Assembly (NCBI RefSeq): GCF_900142625.1 | Contig: NZ_FRBN01000016.1 | Location: forward strand, 18,155 to 82,154 | Reading direction: 5' to 3' | From: Roseovarius marisflavi | Lineage (GTDB): Bacteria; Pseudomonadota; Alphaproteobacteria; Rhodobacterales; Rhodobacteraceae | DNA: 64,000 nt | Shown here: positions 8,335 to 19,169 of the stretch, piece by piece | Layout: the number at the start of each line of letters is the position of its first letter | Numbering within the stretch: position 1 is the first letter of the stretch | Program-made: the position numbers and the translations under genes | The notes under the pieces: generated by a model | What the model was told of the DNA's origin: nothing | Database searches by the model: none | The model's input: the letters and a program-made list of their open reading frames with translations, nothing else

Positions 8335-8933
8335 GCGGTATCAATCACGAAAGCGACCAGCCCAGTCGTGAAGATCTTGGTTGGGAGGCCGTCGGGTTTG
8401 TCGATCCTGAGGCTGCGCGAGAGATTGCGCGCGAGTGGAAGGCGTCACGAAACCGGAAGCGCAAGGCGCGCACACCGCTGCGCCAACTGCCGCGCGTCAT
8501 GATACCTTTCGAGGGGGTCAGGCGTTGTATTGATGCAGTGCGATTTCCCACGCTGATAGTGGGGCCGGAGCTGGAGAAATTGCTGTCGCGACATGTCGAG
8601 CGGCTTGACGGTATCGCTTGCCCCTCACGTCTGCAACGATGGCTGCTTGGCCGCCTTCATGGAGGCCCTCGATGCCGAGGGCGAAATCACCTTTTCCGAA
8701 GGCGAGGCCGAAGGCCGCACGCTGAGCTTCGCCGAGGAGGCGCGGGAAATCGAGCAATCAATGGAGATCGACAATGGCTAACCCCGGAATGTTCATCAAA
8801 TCCTACACCGCAGAAGTCGCCATCCCCGGACGCACTATCGTCAAGTTCGGCGCATCGGGCGGCGTGGTGCCTGCAACAGTCGCCACCGACGCCGCCATCG
8901 GCATCACCGATCAGCTCGACGGGGCTGTGGTGA
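8331..8933 (+). pseudogene. Prophage early gene, 3'-truncated with out-of-frame tail
   Basis: Starts at an ATGA overlap with the preceding gene. The first ~90 residues look like a genuine hydrophilic protein (DLGWEAVGFVDPEAAREIAREW, a basic patch, then LEKLLSRHVERLD). From about 8620 the frame reads through sequence whose coding sense lies in other frames (protease-like fragment and DUF2190-like gene), giving a low-complexity Arg/Ser/Pro tail. This points to a deletion junction near 8600-8640 that cut off the native 3' end. Function unknown. Confidence 0.5.
8593..8781 (+). pseudogene. Fragment resembling phage head protease/scaffold C-terminus
   Basis: From about 8640 this frame reads CLAAFMEALDAEGEITFSEGE, an acidic helical sequence reminiscent of the C-terminal tail of Mu-like phage protease/scaffold proteins. 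It ends just inside the start of the DUF2190-like gene, the arrangement expected in a Mu-like head-gene cluster. The upstream catalytic part is missing. The family call is tentative. Confidence 0.35.
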
Positions 8934-9133
8934 CGTACGGTGCGTTCCTCGATTTGCAACAGTCCGTCTCGGGCCGTGAGGGCAGCAGCTACACTGCGGT
9001 CGTATCCACAAAGAAGAACCTGGCCTGCCGGATCAAGGGCCTGCCCGTCGAGATCAAATCCGTCTACGGGCTTGGATATAGGCTCCGAAAGTTGGAGCCG
9101 GAATGGGATTGGCGGCAGGAGGATTACAAGTGA
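8774..9133 (+). CDS. Chimeric ORF: DUF2190-like head protein fused to winged-helix
   Basis: A 119-residue ORF of two unlike halves. Residues 1-49 (NPGMFIKSYTAE, then RTIVKFG, ATDAAIGITDQLD) match the start of DUF2190-type phage capsid-associated proteins. From residue 50 (about base 8921) the sequence changes to VVTYGAFLD and then KGLPVEIKSVYGLGYRLRK, the end of an OmpR-type winged helix in which the GYRL hairpin forms the wing. The native parts would be about 110 aa and 80-100 aa, so both are incomplete. A GGAG leader precedes the ATG. It is most simply an in-frame deletion fusion inside a decaying prophage; expression and function are unknown. Confidence 0.6.
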   Translation: MANPGMFIKSYTAEVAIPGRTIVKFGASGGVVPATVATDAAIGITDQLDGAVVTYGAFLDLQQSVSGREGSSYTAVVSTKKNLACRIKGLPVEIKSVYGLGYRLRKLEPEWDWRQEDYK

Positions 9134-9298
9134 TGGGATCATGGCATTCAGTTGCCCCTTAAATGCACTTTGAACGCCTGCCTCAAAAAATCGGTTGCTG
9201 CAATCTTCGCTGTAATTCACTGCAAAATAGATTGTCACGCTACATTGCGCGCCTGCGACACCCTGAAGGCCGCTTTCCACACGGCAGGACTCGAAAAA

Positions 9299-9313
9299 GA
9301 ACAAAACGTGAAT
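9299..9313 (+). promoter_or_regulatory. Imperfect LexA/SOS box upstream of dnaE2
   Basis: GAAC-N7-GAAT, one base off the alphaproteobacterial LexA consensus GTTC-N7-GTTC read on the opposite strand. It lies about 47 bases before the dnaE2 start, a sensible operator position. One mismatch in eight makes it only a candidate. Confidence 0.4.
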
Positions 9314-9359
9314 ATAATGCAGATCAGCCCACTGATCCCTGAAAGATTCGCGCGATCCC

Positions 9360-12257
9360 ATGTCCTTTGCCGAACTCTCTGCCATTTCCAACTTTACCTT
9401 TCTCAACGGGGCCGCACACCCCGAGGAGTACATGCATCGCGCGGCGGCGCTTGGCCTCACGGCGCTTGCCATTGCCGACGAAAATTCGGTGGCCGGGATC
9501 GTGCGGGCCCATAGCGCGGCGCGCGAAATTGCACGGCAGGTCGGCGAGCGCCACAAGATCGAGACCCGCGATGGTCCGATCGGCCCGGCCCCGCCCGTGG
9601 CCCCCGCCGCGCCTCCGGCATGGGCCACCACCCCGCGCCTTGTGCCCGCCGCGCGGCTGGTGCTCGTCGAGGGGCTTGTGCTGACTGCCCTGCCCTATGA
9701 TCGTGCGGGCTGGGCCAATCTCTGCCGCCTGCTCAGCCTCGGGCGGTTGCGCTGCAAAAAGGGCCGGTGCGAGTTGCGCCTTGATGACCTGCTGGCGGGG
9801 GCCTCGGGGCTTCACCTTTTGCTACATGCGCCACAAACGCAGCAGATGCCGCGCGGCGCGGATGACTGGCAGCAACAGGCGAAACGGCTGACGCGCCGCC
9901 TTGGCGGGGATATGCACCTTGTCCTCGCCCCGCTTTATGACGGGCAGGATTGCGCCCGCTTTGACCGGCTCGCAAGGCTGGCGCAGCGGTTGAACCTGCC
10001 CACGCTCGCCTCTGGGGTGCCGCTCATGCATCGCGGGCAGCGGCGCAGGCTTGCGGATGTGCTGAGCGCAATCCGGCTCGGCACACGGGTGGATGATCTT
10101 GGCCACGACGCCCTGAGCAATGCCGAGCGGCGCTTGCGCTCGGGCGCTGAAATGCGCCGTCTTTTCAAGGGGCACACCGAGGCCGTCGCGCGTGCAGGCG
10201 CGCTTGCCGCGCGGCTGACCTTTTCGCTGGATGAGCTGCGCCATGAGTATCCCAGCGAGGTCGCAGAGGGCGAAACACCAACAGGCCGCCTGCGCCGTCT
10301 GGCGCTTGAGGGATTGGACTGGCGCTATCCTTGCGGCGCGCCAGAGCGCGTGCGCGCCTTGCTCGAGCACGAATTGCGCCTGATCGGCAAGCTGCGGTAC
10401 GAGCCCTATTTCCTGACCGTGAATGACGTCGTCGCCTTTGCCCGCTCGCGCGGCATCCTGTGTCAGGGACGTGGTTCGGCGGCGAATTCGGTGGTGTGCT
10501 ATTGCCTTGGCGTGACCTCGGTCAGCCCCGAAATCGGCACCATGGTGTTCGAGCGTTTCGTCTCCGAGGCGCGCGACGAGCCGCCCGATATCGACGTCGA
10601 TTTTGAACATGAGCGCCGCGAAGAGGTGATCCAGTGGATTTATCAGCGTTACGGTCGCCACCGCGCCGGGCTGTGCGCCACCGTGATCCATTACCGCGGC
10701 AAACGTGCGATCCGCGAGGTCGGGCGCGCGATGGGCCTGTCGGGCGATCTGATTGCCGCGCTCTCCTCGCAAGTCTGGGGTTTTGGCAGCGATGGCGCGC
10801 TGACGCCGGACCGGCTGCGCGAGATCGGCCTTGACCCCGAGGACCGCCGCCTCGCGCTCACCCTGACCCTGGTGCAGGAGATCATCGGCTTTCCCCGCCA
10901 CCTGAGCCAGCATGTCGGCGGTTTTGTCATCACCCAGGGGCGGCTGGATGAGCTGGTGCCGATTGAAAACGCCAGCATGGAGGACCGCACCGTCATTTGC
11001 TGGGACAAGGATGATATCGACGCGCTTGGCATTCTCAAGGTCGATGTGCTGGCGCTTGGCATGCTGACCTGTATCCGTAAGGCGTTTGATCTTTTGGCCG
11101 AACATCACGGCGCGCGCTATACGCTGGCCAGCCTGCCGCAAGAGGACAGGCCGGTCTATAACATGCTGTGCCGCGCCGACAGTCTTGGGGTGTTTCAGGT
11201 GGAAAGCCGCGCGCAGATGAATTTCCTGCCGCGCATGCGCCCGCGCTGTTTTTACGATCTGGTGATCCAGGTGGCGATCATCCGTCCGGGCCCGATCCAG
11301 GGCGATATGGTGCATCCCTTCATCCGGCGGCGCAATGGCGAAGAGGCGACCAGCTTTCCCTCGGATGCGCTTGGCAAAGTTCTGGGCAAGACACTTGGGG
11401 TGCCGCTGTTTCAGGAACAGGCGATGCAGATCGCCATCATCGGCGCGGGCTTTACCCCCGAAGAGGCCGACCGCCTGCGCCGCTCGCTCGCCACCTTCAA
11501 GCGCCACGGCAATGTGTCCGAGTTTCGCACGCGGTTTTTGCGCGGGATGCTGGCCAATGGCCATGACATGGATTTCGCCGAGCGCTGTTTTTCGCAAATC
11601 GAGGGCTTTGGCAGCTATGGTTTCCCCGAAAGCCATGCCGCCAGTTTCGCGCTTCTGGTCTATGCCAGTGCCTGGTTGAAATGCCACCATCCGGGGCTGT
11701 TTGCCTGCGCCTTGCTGAATTCTCAGCCGATGGGGTTTTATGCCCCGGCCCAGATCGTGCGGGATGCGCGCGAACACGGGGTGAGCGTGCGCCCGGTCTG
11801 TGTGCAGGCGAGTTACTGGGACAATGTGATGGAACCCGACGGGCGCGGCGGGCTGGCGCTTCGGCTTGGGTTTCGCCAGATCCGGCGGCTGGCGCAGGAC
11901 GATGCCAGTTGGCTTATCGCGGCGCGCGGCAATGGCTATATCACGGTCGAGGACGTCTGGCGGCGCGCCGGGCTGGCGCCGAGTGCGCTGGCGCGGCTGG
12001 CCGAGGCCGATGCCTTTGCCGCCCTCGGGTTGAGCCGCCGCGAGGCGCTCTGGCAGGCCAAGGCGCTGCAGGGGGATGCGCCGTTGCCGCTCTTTGCCCG
12101 CGACATCGACGGCGAGGCAATTGACGAGCCGCTGGCGCATCTGCCCCGGATGTCGGAGGGCGAAGAGGTGATCGAGGATTACGTCGCCCTGCGCCTGACG
12201 CTTCGGGCGCATCCGGTGGCCCTGTTGCGTGACATCCTGACCCCGCCGGGCGGGTGA
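9360..12257 (+). CDS. dnaE2: Error-prone DNA polymerase DnaE2, C-terminally shortened
   Basis: C-family polymerase alpha subunit of the DnaE2/ImuC type, which makes mutagenic lesion bypass after DNA damage. The N-terminal PHP domain begins with SFAELSAISNFTFLNGA, which distinguishes DnaE2 from DnaE1. The palm shows GRGSAANSVV near residue 371 and catalytic Asp in PPDIDVDF (about 410-412), followed by intact fingers and a helix-hairpin-helix region (RRAGLAPSALARLAEADAF). The protein stops at 965 aa, just after the ALRLTLRAHPVALLRD helix, where family members continue into an OB-fold domain (the RQRPGTAKG region) of roughly 100 or more residues. imuA and imuB, usually upstream, are absent here; a prophage remnant lies there instead. 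Confidence 0.88.
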   Translation: MSFAELSAISNFTFLNGAAHPEEYMHRAAALGLTALAIADENSVAGIVRAHSAAREIARQVGERHKIETRDGPIGPAPPVAPAAPPAWATTPRLVPAARLVLVEGLVLTALPYDRAGWANLCRLLSLGRLRCKKGRCELRLDDLLAGASGLHLLLHAPQTQQMPRGADDWQQQAKRLTRRLGGDMHLVLAPLYDGQDCARFDRLARLAQRLNLPTLASGVPLMHRGQRRRLADVLSAIRLGTRVDDLGHDALSNAERRLRSGAEMRRLFKGHTEAVARAGALAARLTFSLDELRHEYPSEVAEGETPTGRLRRLALEGLDWRYPCGAPERVRALLEHELRLIGKLRYEPYFLTVNDVVAFARSRGILCQGRGSAANSVVCYCLGVTSVSPEIGTMVFERFVSEARDEPPDIDVDFEHERREEVIQWIYQRYGRHRAGLCATVIHYRGKRAIREVGRAMGLSGDLIAALSSQVWGFGSDGALTPDRLREIGLDPEDRRLALTLTLVQEIIGFPRHLSQHVGGFVITQGRLDELVPIENASMEDRTVICWDKDDIDALGILKVDVLALGMLTCIRKAFDLLAEHHGARYTLASLPQEDRPVYNMLCRADSLGVFQVESRAQMNFLPRMRPRCFYDLVIQVAIIRPGPIQGDMVHPFIRRRNGEEATSFPSDALGKVLGKTLGVPLFQEQAMQIAIIGAGFTPEEADRLRRSLATFKRHGNVSEFRTRFLRGMLANGHDMDFAERCFSQIEGFGSYGFPESHAASFALLVYASAWLKCHHPGLFACALLNSQPMGFYAPAQIVRDAREHGVSVRPVCVQASYWDNVMEPDGRGGLALRLGFRQIRRLAQDDASWLIAARGNGYITVEDVWRRAGLAPSALARLAEADAFAALGLSRREALWQAKALQGDAPLPLFARDIDGEAIDEPLAHLPRMSEGEEVIEDYVALRLTLRAHPVALLRDILTPPGG

Positions 12258-12267
12258 AGGCAAAAGC

Positions 12268-12341
12268 GGGGCACTGCCCCCATCCAGGAAAATTCGGCGA
12301 ATTTTCCTGGACTCCCCCGGAGTATTTTTTCCAAGAAGAAG
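12268..12341 (+). repeat. Interspersed element, copy 1
   Basis: Small GC hairpin (GGGGCA/TGCCCC), a perfect 12-base inverted repeat at 12284-12310, then GGAGTATTTTTTCCAAGAAGAAGG. It follows the dnaE2 stop and may also end its transcript. Confidence 0.6.
12284..12310 (+). terminator. Perfect 12-bp hairpin after dnaE2
   Basis: CCAGGAAAATTC, loop GGC, GAATTTTCCTGG. The hairpin is perfect, and a T-run (TTTTTT) follows about 14 bases later, so terminator function is possible but not classical. Confidence 0.45.
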
Positions 12342-12429
12342 GCAGACCCGCAAAAAGCCGCGTAATTCGCCCTCGCACCTTATGGCCAAGTCTCATATAA
12401 CCCCTGCAAACATTCATAGGAGTCGCCCC

Positions 12430-13218
12430 ATGACCGGAGAATTGTCGCCCATCGACAAGGCAAAATTCGTCGCTGCCAAGCGGTCTGTCGATTATGTTGA
12501 AGACGGCATGCGGGTCGGTCTTGGGACCGGCTCGACGGCGGCCTGGATGGTTCGATGCCTGGGTGAAATGGTGCGTAATGACGGGCTCCGCATCAAAGGT
12601 GTGCCGACCTCGACACGCACCGCCGAGCTGGCGCGCGATGTCGGCATCGAGGTGATCAGCCTTGACGAGGCGAAATGGCTTGATGTGACGATTGACGGCG
12701 CGGATGAGTTTGACGGCAATCTCAACCTGATCAAGGGCGGCGGCGGCGCGCTTTTACAGGAAAAGATCGTGGCCACCGCCAGCGATCAGATGATCGTGAT
12801 CGCGGATGTCGGCAAGGAGGTGGAAAGCCTTGGGTCTTTCCCGCTGCCGGTCGAGGTGATCCCGTTTGGCTGGCAAACCACCAAATCGCTGGTCGAAGAG
12901 CTGCTGATTTCGATGGATGTGCTGGGCCGCGATGCGACCCTCAGGATGAACGGCGAGCGCCCGTTCATCACCGATGAGGGCAATTACATTATCGATCTGC
13001 ATCTTGGGAGGATCGGCAATCCGCATCAATTGTCGATGGCGATGAATCAAATGCCGGGGGTGGTTGAAAACGGGCTGTTTCTGGATATCTGCGATGTGGT
13101 GATCCTTGGGTTTGGCGATGGCCGGGTGGAAACGCGCGACATCAACGAGGGCACCGTTGAAGAGGACCGGCTCGATTTCGTCGAAACCGACAACCTTTTC
13201 ACCGATATGAACGACTAA
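12430..13218 (+). CDS. rpiA: Ribose-5-phosphate isomerase A
   Basis: Interconverts ribose 5-phosphate and ribulose 5-phosphate in the pentose phosphate pathway. The 262-residue protein shows the family motifs GLGTGSTAAW, DGADEFDGN and KGGGGALLQEK, including the substrate-binding Asp and catalytic Glu/Lys region. The ATG at 12430 has the leader AGGAGTCGCCCC; upstream in-frame ATG codons lack one. It is followed after 14 bases by gor, so the two are probably co-transcribed. Confidence 0.95.
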   Translation: MTGELSPIDKAKFVAAKRSVDYVEDGMRVGLGTGSTAAWMVRCLGEMVRNDGLRIKGVPTSTRTAELARDVGIEVISLDEAKWLDVTIDGADEFDGNLNLIKGGGGALLQEKIVATASDQMIVIADVGKEVESLGSFPLPVEVIPFGWQTTKSLVEELLISMDVLGRDATLRMNGERPFITDEGNYIIDLHLGRIGNPHQLSMAMNQMPGVVENGLFLDICDVVILGFGDGRVETRDINEGTVEEDRLDFVETDNLFTDMND

Positions 13219-13232
13219 CATCCGGGGGCGGC

Positions 13233-14588
13233 ATGACATTCGACTATGATCTTTTCGTGATCGGCGGCGGCTCGGGCGGGGTTCGCGCGGCGCGCGTGGC
13301 CGCACAGGGCGGCGCAAAAGTGGCCCTGGCCGAAGAAGACCGCTATGGCGGCACCTGCGTGATCCGCGGTTGCGTGCCCAAAAAGCTGATGGTGTTTGCC
13401 TCGGAATATCCCGCAGCGATTGCCGATGCGCAGGCCTATGGCTGGACCGTGCACGCCGGGGGCTTTGACTGGTCGGTGTTTCAAGGCAAGTTGCATGCCG
13501 AGTTGGACCGGCTTGAAAATGTCTATCACGGCATTCTCAAGACCAACGGCGTCGAGAGTTTCGATGCGCGTGCGCGCCTCGTCGATCCGCATACGGTCGA
13601 ACTCTCGGATGGCAGCCGCAAAAGCGCCAAGCACATCCTGATCGCCACCGGCGGGCGCCCGGTAAAGCTCGACCTTCCGGGGGCAGAGCACGCCATCACA
13701 AGCAACGATATTTTCCATCTTGAGAGCCTGCCGAAATCCATTCTGATCATCGGCGGCGGCTATATCGCCTGTGAATTCGCCTGTATTCTCAACGGATTGG
13801 GCGTAAAGGTGACGCAATTTTACCGCGGTGCACAAATCTTGCGGGGCTTTGATGAAGAGGCGCGCGGGCTTGTGTCCGAGGAGATGATCCAGTCGGGTGT
13901 GAACCTGCACCTCGGCACCAATATCGTCGATATGGTCGAGGAGGAGGGCGGCTATCGCGTGACCTCGACCAACGGGAGCGAAGAGGTGTTCGAGCAGGTC
14001 ATGTTCGCCACAGGGCGCGCGCCAAACACCGAGGATCTCGGCCTTGAGGCGGCGGGCGTGAAAACCGGGCGCAAGGGCGAAATCCTGGTCGATGAGTATA
14101 GCCAGACCGGCGTGCCGTCGATCTATGCGATTGGCGATGTGACCGACCGGGTCAACCTGACGCCGGTCGCGATCCGCGAGGGCATGGCCTTTGTCGAGAC
14201 CGTGTTCAACGGCAATCCTACGCCGGTCGATCATGACCTGATCCCGACCGCGATTTTCACCCAGCCCGAGATGGGCACCGTCGGCCTTTCCGAAGAGACC
14301 GCGCGCGAGCAGGAACCGATCGAGGTCTATGCGACCTCGTTCCGCCCGATGCAGACCGCCTTTGCCGAGCGCCCCGACCGGGTGTTGATGAAACTCATCG
14401 TCAGCCAGAAAACCCGCAAGGTTCTGGGCTGTCATATTGTCGCGCCGGGCGCAGGTGAAATGATCCAGCTGGCCGGCATCGCGGTCAAGATGGGTGCCAC
14501 CAAAGAAGATTTCGATCGCACCGTTGCGGTGCATCCGACCATGTCGGAAGAGCTTGTCACAATGAAAACACCGGTCCGAACGGGTTGA
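13233..14588 (+). CDS. gor: Glutathione-disulfide reductase
   Basis: Flavoprotein reducing oxidised glutathione with NADPH in the cytoplasm. The N-terminal FAD Rossmann motif (VIGGGSGGVRAARVAA) precedes the redox-active disulfide C42...C47 in GGTCVIRGCVPKK. A second Rossmann motif (IIGGGYIACEFA) binds NADPH, and the C-terminal dimer interface has the catalytic HPT in VAVHPTMSEELV. Length (451 aa) is typical. The C-terminus and substrate-side residues fit glutathione reductase better than dihydrolipoamide dehydrogenase. Confidence 0.93.
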   Translation: MTFDYDLFVIGGGSGGVRAARVAAQGGAKVALAEEDRYGGTCVIRGCVPKKLMVFASEYPAAIADAQAYGWTVHAGGFDWSVFQGKLHAELDRLENVYHGILKTNGVESFDARARLVDPHTVELSDGSRKSAKHILIATGGRPVKLDLPGAEHAITSNDIFHLESLPKSILIIGGGYIACEFACILNGLGVKVTQFYRGAQILRGFDEEARGLVSEEMIQSGVNLHLGTNIVDMVEEEGGYRVTSTNGSEEVFEQVMFATGRAPNTEDLGLEAAGVKTGRKGEILVDEYSQTGVPSIYAIGDVTDRVNLTPVAIREGMAFVETVFNGNPTPVDHDLIPTAIFTQPEMGTVGLSEETAREQEPIEVYATSFRPMQTAFAERPDRVLMKLIVSQKTRKVLGCHIVAPGAGEMIQLAGIAVKMGATKEDFDRTVAVHPTMSEELVTMKTPVRTG

Positions 14589-14655
14589 TTTTTCGCCTTT
14601 ACTGCACAGGTAGATAACAACGTCGTCTAAGACGGAACAAAAAGGGAAGAGATGC

Positions 14656-15822
14656 ATGGCTGGAAATTCTGGCGGCCCATGGGGCGGCGGCGGAAACTCG
14701 GGCGGGAACGGCGGCAATGATGACCGCAACCGCAACAGTGGTGGCGGGCGGCGCCCGCCAGAAGGCGGACCGCAATTGCCCGAGATTGACGACCTTGTCC
14801 GCAAAGGCCAGGATCAGCTGCGCGTTTTGATGGGCGGGCGCGGTGGCGGCGGCACCGGGGGTGGCTCTGGTGGCGGCGATGGCGGCCCGCAATTGGGCAA
14901 GGGCACGATTGGCCTTGCGGTGCTTGGCGCGGTGGCGCTCTGGGTGTTTGCCAGCGTTTACACCGTGAAGCCCGAAGAACAGTCGGTCGAGCTTTTCCTT
15001 GGGGAATATTACAAGACCGGCAATCCCGGTCTTAACTTTGCCCCCTGGCCATTTGTCAGTGCCGAAGTGATCAATGTCACCTCGGAACGCACCGAAGAGA
15101 TCGGTCGCGGACAAGGCGCACGCAATGACGGTCTTATGCTGACCACGGATGCCAATATTGTCGATATCGATTTCCAGGTGGTCTGGAACATTTCTGACCC
15201 CTCCAAGTTGCTGTTCAACATCCGCGACCCACAACAAACCGTTCAGGCGGTGTCTGAATCGGTGATGCGTGAAATCATCGCCGCCTCGAATCTGGCGCCG
15301 ATCCTCAACCGTGATCGTGGTGTCATCGCCGATACGGCGATGGAGAACATCCAGGCCACGATGGACGAGTATGATAGCGGTATCCGGGTCGTCCGGGTCA
15401 ACCTTGAAAAGGCCGACCCGCCCCGCGACGTGATCGACAGCTTCCGTGAAGTGCAGGCCGCTGAACAGGAACGTGATCGCCTGCAGCGTCAGGCCGATGC
15501 CTATGCCAACCGCGTTCTCGCCGAAGCCCGCGGTGAAGCGGCGCAGACACTGGAGCAATCCGAGGGCTATCGCGCCCGCGTTGTCAACGAGGCCTCTGGT
15601 GACGCCAGCCGCTTTACCTCGGTTCTGACCGAATACAGCAAGGCTCCCGAGGTAACGCGCAAGCGGCTTTATCTTGAGACCATGGAACGTGTTCTTGGCG
15701 GCATCGACAAGACCATTCTCGACAGTTCGATCGTCGGCAGCGACGGCGGCAACAATGTGGTGCCGTATCTGCCGCTGAATGAACTGCGTCGCAATACCTC
15801 GACCACCGGACAGGGGAACTGA
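14656..15822 (+). CDS. hflK: HflK, SPFH-domain subunit of the FtsH modulator
   Basis: Membrane-anchored SPFH/prohibitin protein that, with HflC, forms a cage around FtsH and controls its proteolysis. The first ~85 residues are Gly/Asn-rich and cytoplasmic, followed by one TM segment (GTIGLAVLGAVALWVFASVY), then the SPFH domain and a long charged coiled coil (VQAAEQERDRLQRQADAYANRVLAEARGE region). Length 388 aa is usual. hflC follows after 4 bases and a DegP protease lies downstream, giving an envelope protein-quality operon. Confidence 0.94.
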   Translation: MAGNSGGPWGGGGNSGGNGGNDDRNRNSGGGRRPPEGGPQLPEIDDLVRKGQDQLRVLMGGRGGGGTGGGSGGGDGGPQLGKGTIGLAVLGAVALWVFASVYTVKPEEQSVELFLGEYYKTGNPGLNFAPWPFVSAEVINVTSERTEEIGRGQGARNDGLMLTTDANIVDIDFQVVWNISDPSKLLFNIRDPQQTVQAVSESVMREIIAASNLAPILNRDRGVIADTAMENIQATMDEYDSGIRVVRVNLEKADPPRDVIDSFREVQAAEQERDRLQRQADAYANRVLAEARGEAAQTLEQSEGYRARVVNEASGDASRFTSVLTEYSKAPEVTRKRLYLETMERVLGGIDKTILDSSIVGSDGGNNVVPYLPLNELRRNTSTTGQGN

Positions 15823-15826
15823 GATC

Positions 15827-16701
<875 letters not shown>

Positions 16702-16705
<4 letters not shown>

Positions 16706-16899
16706 TCGAGACCGCGCTTCTGGCCATCGGCCTGGTGCTTATTGTCGAGGGGCTGGTGTACGCACTGGCCCCTTCGCTTATTGACCAGCTGTTGATTGCG
16801 CTCTCTGCCCTGCCCCCGGATGCCCGCCGCCTTTTGGGCCTGACTGCCATCGTGATCGGGGTGCTGTTTGTTTGGGCCGCCAAGACGCTTGGCGCTTGA
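16702..16899 (+). CDS. DUF2065 family small membrane protein
   Basis: A 65-residue protein with two hydrophobic helices separated by a short loop (LPPDARRLLG), matching the DUF2065/YjeT family that commonly sits beside hflKC. It starts in an ATGA overlap with hflC, so is translationally coupled. Its role is unknown; genomic association suggests it acts with the HflKC-FtsH assembly in the inner membrane. Confidence 0.85.
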
Positions 16900-17038
16900 A
16901 TTATCCCGCGCAAAGCGGTTCACATAAGTGTGACATGATGTTGCACCCTTTGCGATCCGCGCAGGCGTACCTACATCTACATTCAAGGCAGGTGCCGAGC
17001 GCGCCATACCGATTCAAAAAACCAAAGGAGATATTGGT

Positions 17039-18514
<1,476 letters not shown>

Positions 18515-18540
18515 GCCTCCAGGCCTTGAACAGGATAATA

Positions 18541-18571
18541 AAAGGGGCGCTCAGGTTGAGCGCCCCTTTTT
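18541..18571 (+). terminator. Rho-independent terminator after degP
   Basis: AAAGGGGCGCTCA (18541-18553), loop GGT, TGAGCGCCCCTTT (18557-18569) and further T. A perfect 13-base stem with A- and T-tracts on both sides, so it can end transcription from either strand; the opposite gene ends at 18600. Confidence 0.92.
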
Positions 18572-18599
18572 CGTGTCACCCGCATTTTCTGAGCCTGCC

Positions 18600-19169
18600 T
18601 CACAGCCCGGGATAGTCCATCAGCGGTGTGTCTTTACGCAGGTAAAGCGGATGTTTGGCCGATCCATCCTTGTTCAGCCCCAGACATTTCAGCGGTCGCC
18701 CCGAGTCTGCAATCGCGCTTAGCGCTGCCCTCACCACCGGCTGATAGCGCGCATGCAACTTGCCATAGGCCAGCACGACAAACTCGGCCTCTTGCGCCAT
18801 ATCGACCAGCGCCGGAATGTTGAGCGCGCTACAGGCCTCGGCAGGATCACGCGGGATATCCTTGGGCGAGGTCGCCCGCCAATCCAGCACATTTCCCTTG
18901 AGATAGCGCGTAAATTTCCAATCGCGCGCAAAGCCAAGCTCGCGATGACAGGTCGGGTCAGAGACCTCGGCGCTTGCAACCGACGGGTTCATGCCCACAA
19001 ACAGCACCGTGCGCGGCGCGCTGCCCTCGGGCGTCCAGTCGCGCGACAGCATTTGGCGATAGCGCCCGCACTCCGAATAAGCCGCCCCGCCAATCACCCC
19101 GTCCGGCAGACGCAGGCGCACCTTGCCGCCCGGATCGTGCAGGTGCTCGGGGGCTGCCCCGACGCTCAC
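18600..19169 (-). CDS. DUF1643 domain protein
   Basis: A 189-residue cytoplasmic protein matching DUF1643: a [15 protein letters not shown] opening, then [11 protein letters not shown] and the [16 protein letters not shown] element, and later VVLAYG and [14 protein letters not shown]. The biochemical role of this family is not established; the fold has been likened to uracil-DNA glycosylase-type domains, but I cannot confirm that here. Its start overlaps the truB stop by 4 bases on the minus strand. Confidence 0.8.
   Translation of the reverse strand: MSVGAAPEHLHDPGGKVRLRLPDGVIGGAAYSECGRYRQMLSRDWTPEGSAPRTVLFVGMNPSVASAEVSDPTCHRELGFARDWKFTRYLKGNVLDWRATSPKDIPRDPAEACSALNIPALVDMAQEAEFVVLAYGKLHARYQPVVRAALSAIADSGRPLKCLGLNKDGSAKHPLYLRKDTPLMDYPGL

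Noticed and set aside
9134..9359. Possible imuB remnant between the prophage and dnaE2
   Set aside because: No Y-family polymerase motif could be read in any frame of this 226-base gap.
9822..12389. 855-codon antisense ORF opposite dnaE2
   Set aside because: It mirrors codon bias of dnaE2 in GC-rich DNA; its translation is rich in Arg, His, Gln and Pro, with no family motif, while the plus strand is clearly a polymerase.
12258..12430. Missing DnaE2 OB domain continuing in another frame after the stop
   Set aside because: The sequence is a hairpin-rich repeat and the rpiA leader; no RQRPG-type motif is present, so a simple frameshift does not explain the short protein.
13215..14804. 529-codon antisense ORF opposite gor
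   Set aside because: Same GC-driven shadow pattern; the glutathione reductase motifs on the plus strand are complete.
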